Origin: an uncultured Chelatococcus sp.
GTDB taxonomy: Bacteria; Pseudomonadota; Alphaproteobacteria; Rhizobiales; Beijerinckiaceae
Reading direction: 5' to 3'
Length of the DNA stretch: 64,000 nucleotides
Assembly (NCBI GenBank): GCA_937863995.1
Contig: CALMIK010000063.1
Coordinates: 1-64,000 of the forward strand
This document shows, one piece after another, positions 16,637 through 26,320 of this stretch; within the stretch, counting starts at the first letter, position 1, and each line of letters begins with the position of its first letter. Below the pieces are notes generated by a model. That model worked only from the letters and a program-made list of their open reading frames with translations. It was not told the DNA's origin and did not search any database. A program made the translations under genes and the position numbers.

Positions 16637-17038
16637 ATGGTAGCGGCGGAACGTGAAGGTCTCACCACGGCGGAAATTACCCGCTCCGTGGTCAAGTCTT
16701 ACGTATCTTTCAACAAGCTGTCCGCAGACGGGCTGGTCTCCATCGTCCAGGCTGTGCACACCACGCTCGACCGCCTGAGCCAGGGTGCGCCCGAGCCCGA
16801 GCCCAAGCCTGAGCCCGCGGTTCCGATCGAGTCCTCCGTCACCGACGAATACATCATCTGTCTCGAGGACGGAAAGAAGTACAAGTCGCTCAAGCGTCAC
16901 CTTGCCGCCCATTACAAGATGACTCCGCAGCAATACCGCGACAAGTGGGGCCTGCCGGCTAACTATCCGATGGTCGCGCCCAACTACTCCGCCACCCGCG
17001 CCATGCTGGCGCGCCGCGCCGCCGGCGTCGCGGACTGA
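16637..17038 (+). CDS. MucR/Ros-family transcriptional regulator
   Basis: DNA-binding regulator of surface polysaccharide, motility and host-interaction genes in related bacteria. The 133-residue protein has the N-terminal oligomerisation region (TTAEITRSVVKSYVSFNKLS), a Pro/Glu linker (PEPEPKPEPAVP) and the prokaryotic zinc-finger domain CLEDGKKYKSLKRHLAAHY followed by MTPQQYRDKWGLP. Likely ligands are Cys75, Asp78, His88 and His92; the second cysteine of Ros is Asp here, as in other MucR proteins. GGAG lies 9 bases before the ATG at 16637, which fixes the start; upstream codons in frame are not family-like. It is monocistronic and a candidate regulator of the glycan genes and AT-rich sites in this window. 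Confidence 0.93.
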   Translation: MVAAEREGLTTAEITRSVVKSYVSFNKLSADGLVSIVQAVHTTLDRLSQGAPEPEPKPEPAVPIESSVTDEYIICLEDGKKYKSLKRHLAAHYKMTPQQYRDKWGLPANYPMVAPNYSATRAMLARRAAGVAD

Positions 17039-17077
17039 GGGGCGACAGCACTTCCCGCATGCCGGTTTTGCGAGTGG

Positions 17078-17878
17078 TCATCCCGCAGCGGGGCCGGCAA
17101 GCGGTGCGAAGTCGCGCAGTTCTTCCAGCAACTGAATGAAGCCGTGGACGCCTTGGGCGGCCGCGGCTTCGCCTTTCTCGCGCGAGGCGTTGGCGGCGTT
17201 GCCGATGGCTCCCGAAGGGTTGAGGTCCTGGCTCATCCAGCCGAGTCCGGCCGGCCTGTCGACTTGGAGATGGCGATGCTGCTGCGCCAGTGCAGCTCCG
17301 CGCGATACGAAGTTGCGTGATTCGTCTACCCGCACCAGATCCGGCCGGAAGGCCAGCATCAGCGACGTCTCGATGTCGCCGCCATGGATTCCGTGCCGGA
17401 TTTCCGCCGCGTCGAAAAGCCCGTCGGGATAGCCGAACCGCTGCCATGAGACGGAGGCGGTGGTCAGGCCGAGCCGGACCCTGAGATCGCGCGCGACGAT
17501 GTCGACAACGGGCGAGTTGCCGCCGTGCGAGCTGACGAACAGCAGCTTGCCGACGCCTGCCCGGTGCAGCCCCTCGCCGATGTCGGTCCAGGCGCGGATT
17601 GCCGTCTCAGGCCGCAGGCTGAGCGTGCCGGAGAAAGCAAGGTGTTCGTGCGACAGGCCGATCGACTGAACGGGCAGGATCAGCACCGGCAAGCTCTCGT
17701 CCAGCAGCGCGTGCACGCGTTCCAGATAACCTTCCATGATGAAGACATCAGTGCCGAGCGGCAGGTGCGGTCCGTGCTGCTCCACGGCGGCCACGGGCAG
17801 CACGGCGATGGCGTCGCGCAGCTTCCCGCCGTCGAAGTCGGTGGTTGCGAGATCCGCCCAGCGATGTGGGGAAGGCAT
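17078..17878 (-). CDS. Creatininase-family metal-dependent amidohydrolase
   Basis: The 266-residue protein has the family's metal-binding pattern: LPVAAVEQHGPHLPLGTDVF (Glu, His and Asp ligands), the HGGN loop (SSHGGNSP) and GDIETSLML near the end. Members cleave C-N bonds in creatinine, mycofactocin precursor or FAPy-type compounds, so the substrate cannot be named here. The start at 17878 is preceded by AGGACA; the open frame extends 59 codons further but that part is not family-like. It converges with mucR and diverges from the marR operon, and no substrate-specific genes lie next to it. Confidence 0.85.
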   Translation of the reverse strand: MPSPHRWADLATTDFDGGKLRDAIAVLPVAAVEQHGPHLPLGTDVFIMEGYLERVHALLDESLPVLILPVQSIGLSHEHLAFSGTLSLRPETAIRAWTDIGEGLHRAGVGKLLFVSSHGGNSPVVDIVARDLRVRLGLTTASVSWQRFGYPDGLFDAAEIRHGIHGGDIETSLMLAFRPDLVRVDESRNFVSRGAALAQQHRHLQVDRPAGLGWMSQDLNPSGAIGNAANASREKGEAAAAQGVHGFIQLLEELRDFAPLAGPAAG

Positions 17879-18298
17879 ATGGCTTGTCCTGTGGTTGTGG
17901 CCGCCCTGCCGGCGGGCATGGTTCGCTCGTTCCGGAATTGAGTCGCGACAGACGCTGCAGCGTGCAACGTGTTGACGAGCCTGTGCAAGCCTATTCGAGA
18001 TCGGCCCGACCGTCATTTCGGCGTCATGAGAAAGGCTGCATTGTTTCGGCGGCAACCTATCGGCCCTGACGACGGCATACGTCGGGCGGGTGCGAGCGGC
18101 TGCCCGGATGGCGGAGATCGACGGCCTGTCCCGCCGACCTGCCGCCGCGACAACTGTTCTTCGATGCGAAGAGATGCTTGCGTCGGGAAACTATCTGGTT
18201 CAATCCTGACGTCGGCCCGTCGACGTGGTCGCGGATGACGCGGCCAGGGCCGGCCGGTGGGCGCCAAGCCCGAGTTCTGCCTTCAACGGGAGGGGACG
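17879..18298. other. Divergent intergenic region between creatininase-like gene and marR
   Basis: About 420 bases with no supported gene. Short frames on both strands here are arginine-rich and lack ribosome sites. The region should contain the promoters of both flanking genes and possibly a MarR operator, but I could not pick out a convincing palindrome. Confidence 0.35.
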
Positions 18299-18793
18299 AT
18301 GAAGCACCCTGTTGCGAGAACTGTCGGTTGGGCGCTTGTCCATGCCGCGCGCCTTCACCGCACGCGTATCGGAGAACGTCTGACGGCGCTGGGGCTGTTC
18401 CCCGGCCAGGAACAGGTTCTGCACGCCCTGTCCACCGTGGACGCCATGACGATGGGCGAACTCGCCTACATCCTGCGCGTCAAGCCGCCCACGGCGTCGA
18501 AGACGGTGGCGCGCCTTGCGGCGCAAGGGCTCGTCGAGCGCATCGCCGAGCCGGGCGACGCCCGCATCGTCATCGTTCGGCTCACCCCCGAGGGGGCCAG
18601 CCGCGCGGCCGCCATCGACAAGCTTTGGGTCGAGGTCGAGAACGAGCTGCTCGAGGACTTCGACAACAAGGAACGCAAGCGTCTGCGCAAGCTGTTGCGC
18701 CGGGCCGCGACCAATCTCGCCGGCGCCCAGGCCCTCGACCAAAACGACGAGGACCCCGATGACGATGTCGACGACGCCGATGTCGCGGAGTGA
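18299..18793 (+). CDS. MarR-family transcriptional regulator
   Basis: Winged-helix repressor-type protein of 164 residues. The recognition region is clear: TMGELAYILRVKPPTASKTVARLAAQGLVERI followed by the wing GDARIVIVRLTPEG. The C-terminus ends in an unusual acidic tail (DQNDEDPDDDVDDADVAE). GGGAGGGG lies 4-11 bases upstream of the ATG at 18299, which decides the start over the in-frame ATG at 18257. The stop is 4 bases before the next gene, so it probably shares a transcript with the dehydrogenase and may respond to that enzyme's substrate; this link is inference. Confidence 0.9.
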   Translation: MKHPVARTVGWALVHAARLHRTRIGERLTALGLFPGQEQVLHALSTVDAMTMGELAYILRVKPPTASKTVARLAAQGLVERIAEPGDARIVIVRLTPEGASRAAAIDKLWVEVENELLEDFDNKERKRLRKLLRRAATNLAGAQALDQNDEDPDDDVDDADVAE

Positions 18794-18797
18794 CGGT

Positions 18798-19763
18798 ATG
18801 GCCAGCATCGACATTCTCCTGACCGGCGCCACGGTGCCGTCCGCCCGGGCAATGCTGGGCGAAAACTTTTCACTGCACAGCCTGCCGGACATTGCCGATC
18901 CCGATACGTGGCTGGCGCGCGAGGGCGCGCGCATCCGCGCCATCGCGGCGACCAATGGCGTGCCCGTGCCCGAGCGGCTGATCGACGCGCTGCCGGCGCT
19001 CGAGATCATCGCCGGTTTCGGTGTCGGCTACGACAACATCGACGTGGCCGCGGCGCGGCGGCGCGGCGTCGTCGTCACCAATACCCCCGATGTGCTCACC
19101 GACGAGGTGGCGGATCTCACGGTCGGCCTGCTGCTCGCCACCATCCGCCAGATCCCGCAGGCCGACCGCTACCTGCGCGCCGGCAAGTGGCTGGAGAAGC
19201 CGTTTCCGTTCTCGGCGACATTGCGCGGGCGCACCATCGGCATCTTCGGGCTCGGCCGCATCGGGCTCGCCATCGCGCACCGCCTGGCGGCCTTCGGCGT
19301 GACGATCGTCTACCACAACCGCAACCCGCGCGATGACGTGCCATACCGTTACATCGGCACGCTCAAGGAACTCGCGGCGCAGGCGGATGTGCTCATTGTC
19401 GCAACGCCCGGCGGCGCCGGCACGCATCACACTGTGAACGGCGAGGTGCTTGCGGCGCTCGGACGCGACGGTGTTCTCGTGAACATCGGGCGCGGCTCCA
19501 TCGTCGATGAGGCGGCGCTGGTCGACGCGCTGGAGCGGGATGTCATTCTTTCCGCCGGGCTCGACGTGTTCGAGGACGAGCCGCGCGTGCCCGCTGCCTT
19601 GCAGGCAATAGAGCGCGCCGTGCTGCTGCCGCATGTCGGTTCGGCCTCGGTCCACACGCGCGACGCGATGGGGCAGCTGATGGTCGACAACCTGCGGTCA
19701 TGGTTCGCCGGCAAAGGGCCGCTCACCCCGGTGCCGGAAACGCCGTGGACGCCGAAAGGCTGA
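18798..19763 (+). CDS. D-2-hydroxyacid dehydrogenase (glyoxylate/hydroxypyruvate/2-ketogluconate reductase type)
   Basis: NAD(P)H-dependent reductase of 2-oxoacids, 321 residues. Visible motifs are VGYDNIDVAAARRRGVVVTN, the nucleotide-binding IFGLGRIGLAIA (GxGxxG), the substrate Arg region NIGRGSIVDEAAL, the catalytic Glu in LDVFEDEPRVP and the catalytic His in LLPHVGSAS. After the GxGxxG motif the strand ends in VYHNRNPRD, with a basic Arg that usually favours NADPH. The start at 18798 follows the marR stop by 4 bases. The exact substrate is not determined. Confidence 0.9.
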   Translation: MASIDILLTGATVPSARAMLGENFSLHSLPDIADPDTWLAREGARIRAIAATNGVPVPERLIDALPALEIIAGFGVGYDNIDVAAARRRGVVVTNTPDVLTDEVADLTVGLLLATIRQIPQADRYLRAGKWLEKPFPFSATLRGRTIGIFGLGRIGLAIAHRLAAFGVTIVYHNRNPRDDVPYRYIGTLKELAAQADVLIVATPGGAGTHHTVNGEVLAALGRDGVLVNIGRGSIVDEAALVDALERDVILSAGLDVFEDEPRVPAALQAIERAVLLPHVGSASVHTRDAMGQLMVDNLRSWFAGKGPLTPVPETPWTPKG

Positions 19764-19769
19764 CGCCGG

Positions 19770-20756
19770 TCAGGGCAGCGTGAGGATGCCGGCGCCGCCG
19801 CTTTCGGTGCCGAAGGCGAGCCGCGCGCCCTTCGCATCCCATGCCAGCGCGGTAACGGGCGAATCGTCGGGTGCGCGCACGAAAAGCTCCGCCGCGTCTG
19901 TGAGGCGGATCATCAGCACCGCGCCGTCCGCGTAGCCTGCCGCCAGCACCAGCGCCGCCGGGTGAAAGGCGACACGGGTGACGATGGCCGGGCGCACGCC
20001 GCACTCGCGCGGCGCCTTGCCCATCGGCCCGCCCTTGGCGAAGGGCCAGACGATGGCCGCTTCCGCGCCAGACGTCGCCAGCCATTCACCCTCGCGCGAC
20101 CAGCTCAGCGAGCGCGTCTTGGCCGGATACCCGGCCATCCGCATGTCCTTGCCGTCCTTGAGCCGCCAGCCGTGCAGGGTGTTTTCCTGCATGGAGGTCA
20201 CGACATACTGGCCATCCGGCGAGATGGTGACGTCGATGTGCGAACCCTTCCAGGCGAGCGTCTCGACGCCGTTCTCGACAGCCGGATACCACAGGGTCGC
20301 GCCGTTGTAGTGGGCGATGGCGAGCCGGAAACCCTTGGCGGCGAAATCGAGGCTCTGTGCCGTGGTGGCGACGGTGAGCGCCGTTTCGCGGCCCTTGGCG
20401 TCGCGCGCCTTCACTTCCTTGCCGGTGCTCCACGCCAGCGCCCCGTCGGGGCGGGCGGCGAGCGCGGTGATCCAGCGGCCCTTTTCGTCGACCAGCGTCT
20501 CGACGGTGCCGTCGGCGCCGGTTGCGGCGATGCGCCCGTCGTCGCCGCCGGTGATCAGCCTGCCGCCGCCCGTGGTGGCGATGAGCGCGCCGGCGTCCTT
20601 GTGGGCCTCCACCCGCCGCCGCTCGCCGGCCGAATCGAGCCACACGCCGCCGTCGCCGAGAGCGAAAGCGGCGGTGCCGCCGAGCCAGCCGAGCCCCGTG
20701 ACATGGGCCTGAGCCTCGAAGGAGGCGACATTGTCGAGCAGCGATACGGCGGACAT
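19770..20756 (-). CDS. WD40-repeat protein
   Basis: The 328-residue soluble protein is built of about seven beta-propeller blades. Blade-like segments end in patterns such as LITGGDDGRIAATGADG, VTISPDGQYVVTSM, LSWSREGEWLATSG, VAFHPAALVLAAGYADG and LAWDAKGARLAFGTESG. There is no signal peptide. The start at 20756 is 4 bases after the CobW-type gene's stop, so the two are almost certainly co-transcribed. A role as a partner or target of the metal-handling GTPase is a reasonable guess. It is convergent with the dehydrogenase, 6 bases apart. Confidence 0.85.
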   Translation of the reverse strand: MSAVSLLDNVASFEAQAHVTGLGWLGGTAAFALGDGGVWLDSAGERRRVEAHKDAGALIATTGGGRLITGGDDGRIAATGADGTVETLVDEKGRWITALAARPDGALAWSTGKEVKARDAKGRETALTVATTAQSLDFAAKGFRLAIAHYNGATLWYPAVENGVETLAWKGSHIDVTISPDGQYVVTSMQENTLHGWRLKDGKDMRMAGYPAKTRSLSWSREGEWLATSGAEAAIVWPFAKGGPMGKAPRECGVRPAIVTRVAFHPAALVLAAGYADGAVLMIRLTDAAELFVRAPDDSPVTALAWDAKGARLAFGTESGGAGILTLP

Positions 20757-20760
20757 GGGA

Positions 20761-21861
20761 TCACGCCGCCGCGACGCAGGCGAGGAAGCCCTCGCGGATG
20801 GCCGCTTCGTCGAGATTGCGGCCGATGAACACGATGCGCGATTCGCGCTTTTCGTCCGGCTTCCAATCGCGCTGCAGGTCGCCTTCCATCACCATGTGCA
20901 CGCCCTGGAACACGAAGCGGCGCGGCTCGTCGCGGAACGACAGGATGCCCTTCGAGCGCAGGATGCTCGGTCCCTCGCGCTGCACGAGGTCGTTGATCCA
21001 CGGCAGGAACTTTTCCGGGATCACGTCGCCGGCGGCGATCGACACCGACTGCATGTCCTCGTCGTGATAGTGCTTCAGGCCGCCGTGGCGGTGGCCATCG
21101 TGGTGAGCGTGATCGTGGCCATGCTCGTGATGATGATGGCCGCAGCCGCAATCGGGGCCGTGCTCATGGTCGTGATCGTGGCCATGCTCATGGTGATGAT
21201 CGTGGCCGTGATCGTCCTCCTCGAGGAAGGCGGGCTCGAGGGTCAGGATGCGGTCGAGGTCGAAGGCGTTGCGCTCCAGCACCTCGGTCAGCGGCACGGC
21301 GGCGCGCTGGGTCTTGTGCAGCTTCGCGTAGGGGTTGATGGCGCGGATGCGCCCGACCACTTCTTCCAGCTCCGGCGCGTTCACGAGATCGGTCTTGTTG
21401 AGCACGATGACGTCGGCGAAGGCGATCTGGTTCTTGGCCTCGGGCGCGTCCTTGAGGCGGTCCGACAGCCACTTGGCGTCGGCGACCGTCACCACGGCGT
21501 CGAGGCGTGTGCGCTCGGACACGTCCTTGTCGACGAAGAAGGTCTGCGCCACGGGGGCGGGGTCGGCGAGGCCGGTGGTCTCGACGATGATGGCGTCGAA
21601 CTTGCCGCGCCGCTTCACGAGGCCCTCGATGATGCGGATGAGGTCCCCGCGCACGGTGCAGCAGATGCAGCCGTTGTTCATCTCGAACACTTCTTCGTCC
21701 GCGCCGACAATGAGGTCGTTGTCGATGCCGATCTCGCCGAACTCGTTGACGATGACGGCGTAGCGCCTGCCGTGCTCTTCGCTGAGGATGCGGTTGAGCA
21801 GGGTGGTCTTGCCCGCGCCGAGATAGCCGGTGAGAACCGTGACGGGAATCTTGTCGCTCAT
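20761..21861 (-). CDS. CobW/ZNG1-family metallochaperone GTPase
   Basis: G3E P-loop GTPase of 366 residues thought to insert zinc or another metal into target proteins. It shows Walker [10 protein letters not shown], the metal-binding CxCC in [24 protein letters not shown], and the G4 motif NKTD. A histidine-rich loop of about 45 residues (around 216-262, blocks such as [19 protein letters not shown]) adds metal-buffering capacity. The C-terminal CobW_C domain follows. GGAGC precedes the ATG at 21861. No cobalamin genes lie nearby, so a zinc role is more likely than cobalt. It is followed by the WD40 gene. Confidence 0.92.
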   Translation of the reverse strand: MSDKIPVTVLTGYLGAGKTTLLNRILSEEHGRRYAVIVNEFGEIGIDNDLIVGADEEVFEMNNGCICCTVRGDLIRIIEGLVKRRGKFDAIIVETTGLADPAPVAQTFFVDKDVSERTRLDAVVTVADAKWLSDRLKDAPEAKNQIAFADVIVLNKTDLVNAPELEEVVGRIRAINPYAKLHKTQRAAVPLTEVLERNAFDLDRILTLEPAFLEEDDHGHDHHHEHGHDHDHEHGPDCGCGHHHHEHGHDHAHHDGHRHGGLKHYHDEDMQSVSIAAGDVIPEKFLPWINDLVQREGPSILRSKGILSFRDEPRRFVFQGVHMVMEGDLQRDWKPDEKRESRIVFIGRNLDEAAIREGFLACVAAA

Positions 21862-21957
21862 GAAATGCTCCGCGGGCGCGTGGTCGCGCGTTACGATGGC
21901 GTCGTTACTGGCGTTATATCGTCCGCGCCGCTCGAAATGGAAGGGGCGGCCTCGCCG

Positions 21958-22218
21958 TCAGGAATCGCGGTGCTCGCCTTCGAGCCGCCACGCCGAGCGC
22001 GCGAAGCGGACGGTCGCCCAGGCGGCGAGCACGCTGAAGGCGGCCATGAAGATGTATTCGAAGATGTCGCCAAGCTCCAGCAGGCCGGCTATGGCCCATC
22101 CGGCCGCGAGCGCCAGCGCGAAAAATTCCGTTGCCACGAGAACGATGGCGCTCACCACGGTAATCAGGCTTTTCGCGCCCAGCGGCGCTGCGGATTGAGC
22201 CAGCGATTTTTCGGCCAA
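21958..22218 (-). CDS. Small two-helix membrane protein (hypothetical)
   Basis: The 86-residue product has two hydrophobic segments (SLITVVSAIVLVATEFFALALAAGWAIAGLL and YIFMAAFSVLAAWATV) separated by LELGDIFE, and a basic C-terminus. I do not recognise a named family. The start is set at TTG 22218, because GGAGGG lies 8 bases upstream; the ATG codons at 22257 and 22239 in the same frame have no ribosome site and the SD would then be inside the gene. It stands alone, 96 bases upstream of the CobW-type gene on the same strand. Confidence 0.6.
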   Translation of the reverse strand: MAEKSLAQSAAPLGAKSLITVVSAIVLVATEFFALALAAGWAIAGLLELGDIFEYIFMAAFSVLAAWATVRFARSAWRLEGEHRDS

Positions 22219-22436
22219 GGGGTTTTCCCTCCGGTACATACCATTCGACAATTGCATGATGCTCTAACGCGGATCACCGCATTGACGCAAGACACCTTTA
22301 CGGTATCTGCTGCGACCGCCGCCGAATGCCGGGGACCGGCAGAGGGCAAAGGCGCCGGTCACCGGCGGCGCGTCGGGAGAGATGCCGGGAGATAAGCCAG
22401 GAGATAAGCCATGCAACGCATCGTGGGTAGCAAGTC

Positions 22437-23177
22437 ATGAGTTCCCAGGCGGACCGCTACGCGATCTATTACATGCCGCACCCCGACAGCGCGCTGTGGC
22501 GCTTCGGTTCAGCCGTGCTGGGCTATGACGCGGCGAGCGGCGACAGCGTTCCCCAGATCGCGCCGGATGGCTTCGATGTGGCGAGTTGGCGGCTGCTGAC
22601 CGCCGATCCGCGCGCCTACGGCTTCCATGCCACCATCAAGGCCCCGTTCCGGCTGGCGCAAGGCGTGGACGAGCAGCAGCTGGTGGCCGAATTCGGCCGT
22701 TTCGCCGCCGCGCAGGCGTCCTTCGACCTGCCTCGGCTGGAGGCCGCCGCCATCGAGGCGCGCGCCGGGAAGGGGGCTTTCATCGCCCTCGTCGAGCCTG
22801 TGGCGAAGCCGGCCACGCCCGCCCTGCTGGCGCTGGAGCACGCGGCGGTGGAGGCTTTCGAGCCGCTGCGCGCCCCGCTGACCGACAAGGAATTCGCCCG
22901 CCGCCTGCCGGAAAGGCTGACGGAGCGCGAGCGCGGCAACCTCGATCGCTACGGCTACCCATTCGTGCACGAGGATTTTCGTTTTCACCTGACCCTCACG
23001 GGCCTCGTGCCTGCCACGCAGGTGGAGGCGGCGCTCACCGGGCTGACGGGGCTCCATGCCGGACAGGTCGGCGACGGGCCGGTGCCGGTCGACGGGCTCG
23101 CCCTGTTCCGGCAGGACGCGGGCGAGCCGAACTTCCGGGTGCTGACCCGCGTGCCTTTTGGCGGCATTAAAGAATAA
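22437..23177 (+). CDS. DUF1045 protein, 2H phosphoesterase superfamily
   Basis: The 246-residue protein carries the two HxT-type motifs that define 2H phosphoesterases: [10 protein letters not shown] (about 62-71) and FHLTLTG (about 182-188). Other DUF1045 hallmarks are [24 protein letters not shown] near the start. Relatives sit in phosphonate operons, but no phn genes are visible here, so a general cyclic-phosphate or RNA end role is possible. Its 3' end overlaps that of hslU on the opposite strand by 11 bases. Confidence 0.85.
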   Translation: MSSQADRYAIYYMPHPDSALWRFGSAVLGYDAASGDSVPQIAPDGFDVASWRLLTADPRAYGFHATIKAPFRLAQGVDEQQLVAEFGRFAAAQASFDLPRLEAAAIEARAGKGAFIALVEPVAKPATPALLALEHAAVEAFEPLRAPLTDKEFARRLPERLTERERGNLDRYGYPFVHEDFRFHLTLTGLVPATQVEAALTGLTGLHAGQVGDGPVPVDGLALFRQDAGEPNFRVLTRVPFGGIKE

Positions 23178-24474
23178 AGCGGCTGAGATCGGTGTTCCGG
23201 GCGAGATCGCCGACGCCGTTCTGCACGAAGTCGCCGTCGATGGTCACCGTCTCGCCGGAGCGGTCGGGGGCGGTGAAGGAGATGTCGTCGAGCACCCGCT
23301 CGATCACCGTCTGCAGGCGGCGCGCGCCGATGTTCTCGACGGAGCCGTTCACCTCCACGGCCACGCGGGCGATGGCGTTGATGGCCTCGTCCGTGAACAC
23401 GAGCGTGACGCCCTCCGTCCCCAGCAGCGCCACCGACTGCTTGATGAGGCTCGCCTCCGTCTCGGTGAGGATGCGGCGGAAGTCGTCCTCGTCGAGGGGC
23501 GACAGCTCCACCCGGATCGGCAGGCGGCCCTGCAACTCCGGCAGCAGGTCGGAAGGCTTCGCGACGTGGAACGCGCCGGAGGCGATGAAGAGGATGTGGT
23601 CCGTCTTCACCGTGCCGTGCTTGGTGGAGACCGTCGTGCCTTCGATGAGGGGCAGCAGGTCGCGCTGCACGCCCTCGCGCGACACGTCCGCGCCCGAGCG
23701 GCCCTCGCGGGCGCAGATCTTGTCGATTTCGTCGAGGAAGACGATGCCGTTTTCCTCGGTCTCGCGAATCGCTTCCTGAATGAGGCTGTCCTGATCGAGC
23801 AGCTTGTCGCTCTCCTCGGTGACCAGCGGCTCGTAGGCGTCGCGCACGGCGAGGCGGCGCGTGCGCGCCCGCCCGCCGCCGAGCTTGCCGAAGATGTCGC
23901 CGATCGAGATGGCGCCCACCGACGCGCCCGGCATGCCCGGCAGGTCGAACAGGGGCGCGCCCTGGCCCTGGGGTTGCAGCTCGATCTCGATTTCCTTGTC
24001 GTCGAGCTCGCCGGCCCGCAGCTTGCGGCGGAAGGCGTCGCGCGTGGTCTGGCTGGATGTCGCGCCCACGAGCGCGTCGAGCACGCGCTCTTCCGCCGCC
24101 ACCTGCGCCTTGGCCTTGACATCCTTGCGTTTCGTCTCGCGCACGAGACCGATGGCGACCTCGACGAGATCGCGCACGATCTGCTCCACGTCGCGGCCGA
24201 CATAGCCCACCTCGGTGAACTTCGTCGCCTCGACCTTGAGGAACGGCGCGTTGGCGAGCCGCGCCAGGCGGCGGGAAATCTCGGTCTTGCCGCAGCCGGT
24301 GGGGCCGATCATGAGGATGTTCTTGGGCAGCACCTCCTCGCGCAGCGGGCCGGTGAGCTGCTGGCGGCGCCAGCGGTTGCGCAGCGCGATCGCCACCGCG
24401 CGCTTGGCGTCGCGCTGGCCGACGATGTGGCGGTCGAGTTCGGAAACGATCTCGCGGGGGGAAAAATTGGTCAT
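23167..24474 (-). CDS. hslU: ATP-dependent protease ATPase subunit HslU
   Basis: AAA+ unfoldase that feeds substrates into the HslV peptidase in the cytoplasm. The 435-residue protein starts [20 protein letters not shown], shows Walker [11 protein letters not shown], the GYVGRD pore loop, the I domain, Walker [12 protein letters not shown] and the sensor region [19 protein letters not shown], and ends in the conserved hydrophobic SRFIL tail that docks into HslV. The start is at 24474; codons further upstream are not family-like. It is separated from hslV by a membrane-protein gene, which is atypical. Confidence 0.96.
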   Translation of the reverse strand: MTNFSPREIVSELDRHIVGQRDAKRAVAIALRNRWRRQQLTGPLREEVLPKNILMIGPTGCGKTEISRRLARLANAPFLKVEATKFTEVGYVGRDVEQIVRDLVEVAIGLVRETKRKDVKAKAQVAAEERVLDALVGATSSQTTRDAFRRKLRAGELDDKEIEIELQPQGQGAPLFDLPGMPGASVGAISIGDIFGKLGGGRARTRRLAVRDAYEPLVTEESDKLLDQDSLIQEAIRETEENGIVFLDEIDKICAREGRSGADVSREGVQRDLLPLIEGTTVSTKHGTVKTDHILFIASGAFHVAKPSDLLPELQGRLPIRVELSPLDEDDFRRILTETEASLIKQSVALLGTEGVTLVFTDEAINAIARVAVEVNGSVENIGARRLQTVIERVLDDISFTAPDRSGETVTIDGDFVQNGVGDLARNTDLSRFIL

Positions 24475-24481
24475 CGGGCCA

Positions 24482-25591
24482 TCATGCTCTGGAAAGGACG
24501 GGTCGGGGAAGCCGGCGTGCGACGCCCTCGGGCAGCAGCCGCAGCAGGCCGTTGCGGAGCGGGCGCCACATGATGCTGATCGCCAGCACATAGGCGCCGA
24601 GCGCCAGGGCGCTCAGGCCGAACGTGCTCGGAATGAACGTGCCCGAGGCAAAGCCGGCCTTGTCTATCAACGCGTAGAAGGCGAACCCGGCGTAGATGAG
24701 GCCGGCGCTGAGGATCGCGCGCCGGTCGATGGCGAGCGCAACAAGGCTGAGGCCGGCGAGCGTCGCGAGGATCGCCACCGCCGCGCGGCTGTCGAGATCG
24801 TCGAGGCTCACCTCGCCCGCGACAGCCGTCACCACGGGATGGATGATCATCGACGCGGCGAGCAGGTGCAGCCAGAAGGCGATGTCCGTGCGCCGCGACG
24901 TGCGTCCGAGATCGCCGAGGTCGAAATGCATGGCGAGCGCGAACACGAGCAGGCCGCCCGTGAGCAGCAGGCCGGTGAGATTCGCGAAGCCCCAGTCGGG
25001 CGCGACGAGCAGCACCCCGCCCACTCCCGCGAGCGCCAGCGCGCCCGCACCCGCGGCGACCGTGATCGGCACGCGGAAACGCCAGTAGTGCAGCGCTGTG
25101 GCGGCGCAGGTCAGCAGCGCCGCAACGACGACGACCGCGGGTGTATCCTCGACGAACGGTTCGATCGACACGACGCCCGCCTGCGCCGCGTCGCCGATGA
25201 GCGGCGACAGCCACCACGCGAGGCCGAGGAGGGTGGAAATCGAAAACGCCGCGAGCAGCAGGATGCTGGGGAGCGCCATGCGCCGCCTGCGGCTGAAAAG
25301 CTCCGCCAGCGCCCATGCGGTCGCTGCCACGGCGGCGCAGGTGGCGGCTTCGCCGGCCCGCTCGCCGAAGAGCAGGATTACCGCGCCGATGAAGAGGGCG
25401 ATGCCGATGCTGACGAAAATATCGTTGAAACCGCTGATGAATCGCAGTTTTTCGTCGTCGGGCGTGGGTTCGGCGTTCGCGGGCGCCGGCGCGCGGGCCA
25501 GTTCCTCCGCCAGCGCCGTCAGCGCCGTGACCTGATCCGGCTGCAGGATGCCGCGCGTCACGGCGGTCGAGAGGACATCCTGTCCGATCAT
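24482..25591 (-). CDS. Polytopic membrane protein between hslV and hslU
   Basis: The 369-residue protein has a soluble N-terminal part (about 50 residues) with [18 protein letters not shown] at its end, then ten or eleven hydrophobic segments, among them [53 protein letters not shown] and [15 protein letters not shown], and a basic C-terminus. The general look is that of DUF2157/DUF4401-type membrane proteins; I am not sure of the family. Its ATG (25589-25591) overlaps the hslV stop (ATGA), and hslU begins 8 bases after its stop, so the three genes form one operon. Function is unknown. Confidence 0.82.
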   Translation of the reverse strand: MIGQDVLSTAVTRGILQPDQVTALTALAEELARAPAPANAEPTPDDEKLRFISGFNDIFVSIGIALFIGAVILLFGERAGEAATCAAVAATAWALAELFSRRRRMALPSILLLAAFSISTLLGLAWWLSPLIGDAAQAGVVSIEPFVEDTPAVVVVAALLTCAATALHYWRFRVPITVAAGAGALALAGVGGVLLVAPDWGFANLTGLLLTGGLLVFALAMHFDLGDLGRTSRRTDIAFWLHLLAASMIIHPVVTAVAGEVSLDDLDSRAAVAILATLAGLSLVALAIDRRAILSAGLIYAGFAFYALIDKAGFASGTFIPSTFGLSALALGAYVLAISIMWRPLRNGLLRLLPEGVARRLPRPVLSRA

Positions 25592-26163
25592 TTCTGCTCC
25601 GCCGCGTCGAGCGCCTCGATCACGAGGCTTGTGTTGGTGTAGACGCAGATCTCGGCGGCGATGGCCATGGCGCGGCGCACGATGTCCTCGGCGCTCAGCG
25701 CCGAATCGGCCAGCGCGCGGGCGGCGGCGAGCGCATAGTTGCCGCCCGAACCGATGGCCATGATCGCCGCGCCGTCGTGCAGCTCCGGCTCCAGCACGTC
25801 GCCGGTGCCCGACAGCAGCAGCCCCACCTCGCTGTCGGCCACGAGCAGCATGGCTTCGAGCCGGCGCAGGTAGCGGTCGGTGCGCCAGTCCTTGGCGAGC
25901 TCGACGCAGGCGCGCGTCAACTGGCCCGGGTATTGCTCGAGCTTGGCCTCGAGGCGCTCGAACAGCGTGAAGGCATCGGCGGTGGCGCCGGCAAAGCCGC
26001 ATATGACGCTGCCCTTGGCGAGGCGGCGAATCTTGCGCGCGTTGCCCTTCACCACGGTCTGCCCGAGGCTGACCTGTCCGTCGCCGCCCACGACGACGCG
26101 CCCGCCCTTGCGGACCATGAGGATCGTGGTGGCGTGGAACTGGCCGTCGCGATTGTCTTGCAT
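25588..26163 (-). CDS. hslV: ATP-dependent protease peptidase subunit HslV
   Basis: Threonine peptidase of the HslUV complex. After processing, the catalytic threonine is the first residue of [21 protein letters not shown]; the family's [29 protein letters not shown] and [16 protein letters not shown] blocks follow. At 191 residues it matches the usual size. The ATG at 26163 is favoured because AGGGG lies about 5 bases upstream; the ATG at 26175 and the more distant in-frame codons lack one. The gene diverges from hisB, and its stop overlaps the following membrane-protein gene. Confidence 0.95.
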   Translation of the reverse strand: MQDNRDGQFHATTILMVRKGGRVVVGGDGQVSLGQTVVKGNARKIRRLAKGSVICGFAGATADAFTLFERLEAKLEQYPGQLTRACVELAKDWRTDRYLRRLEAMLLVADSEVGLLLSGTGDVLEPELHDGAAIMAIGSGGNYALAAARALADSALSAEDIVRRAMAIAAEICVYTNTSLVIEALDAAEQK

Positions 26164-26320
26164 GTACCCCTGCATGGTCTGGTGCACGAACCTTGTTGTC
26201 CGGAAGAGAAGACCAACATGTAAGCGGCTTTTGCGCCGATGCAAACCCGATTTGGACGCGGCGCTGGCGCGTGGCGCGAACTCTTGCTACAAGCGCCGAA
26301 ACGATGGGAGTATGCTTACC

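Noticed and set aside
16850-16920. Missing second cysteine in the MucR zinc finger
   Set aside because: CLEDG with Asp in place of the second Cys of Ros is common in the MucR branch, so this is not unusual.
21060-21240. Short GC/AT-alternating repeat in the CobW-type gene
   Set aside because: It is the coding sequence of the His/Asp-rich metal-binding loop, not a CRISPR or satellite.
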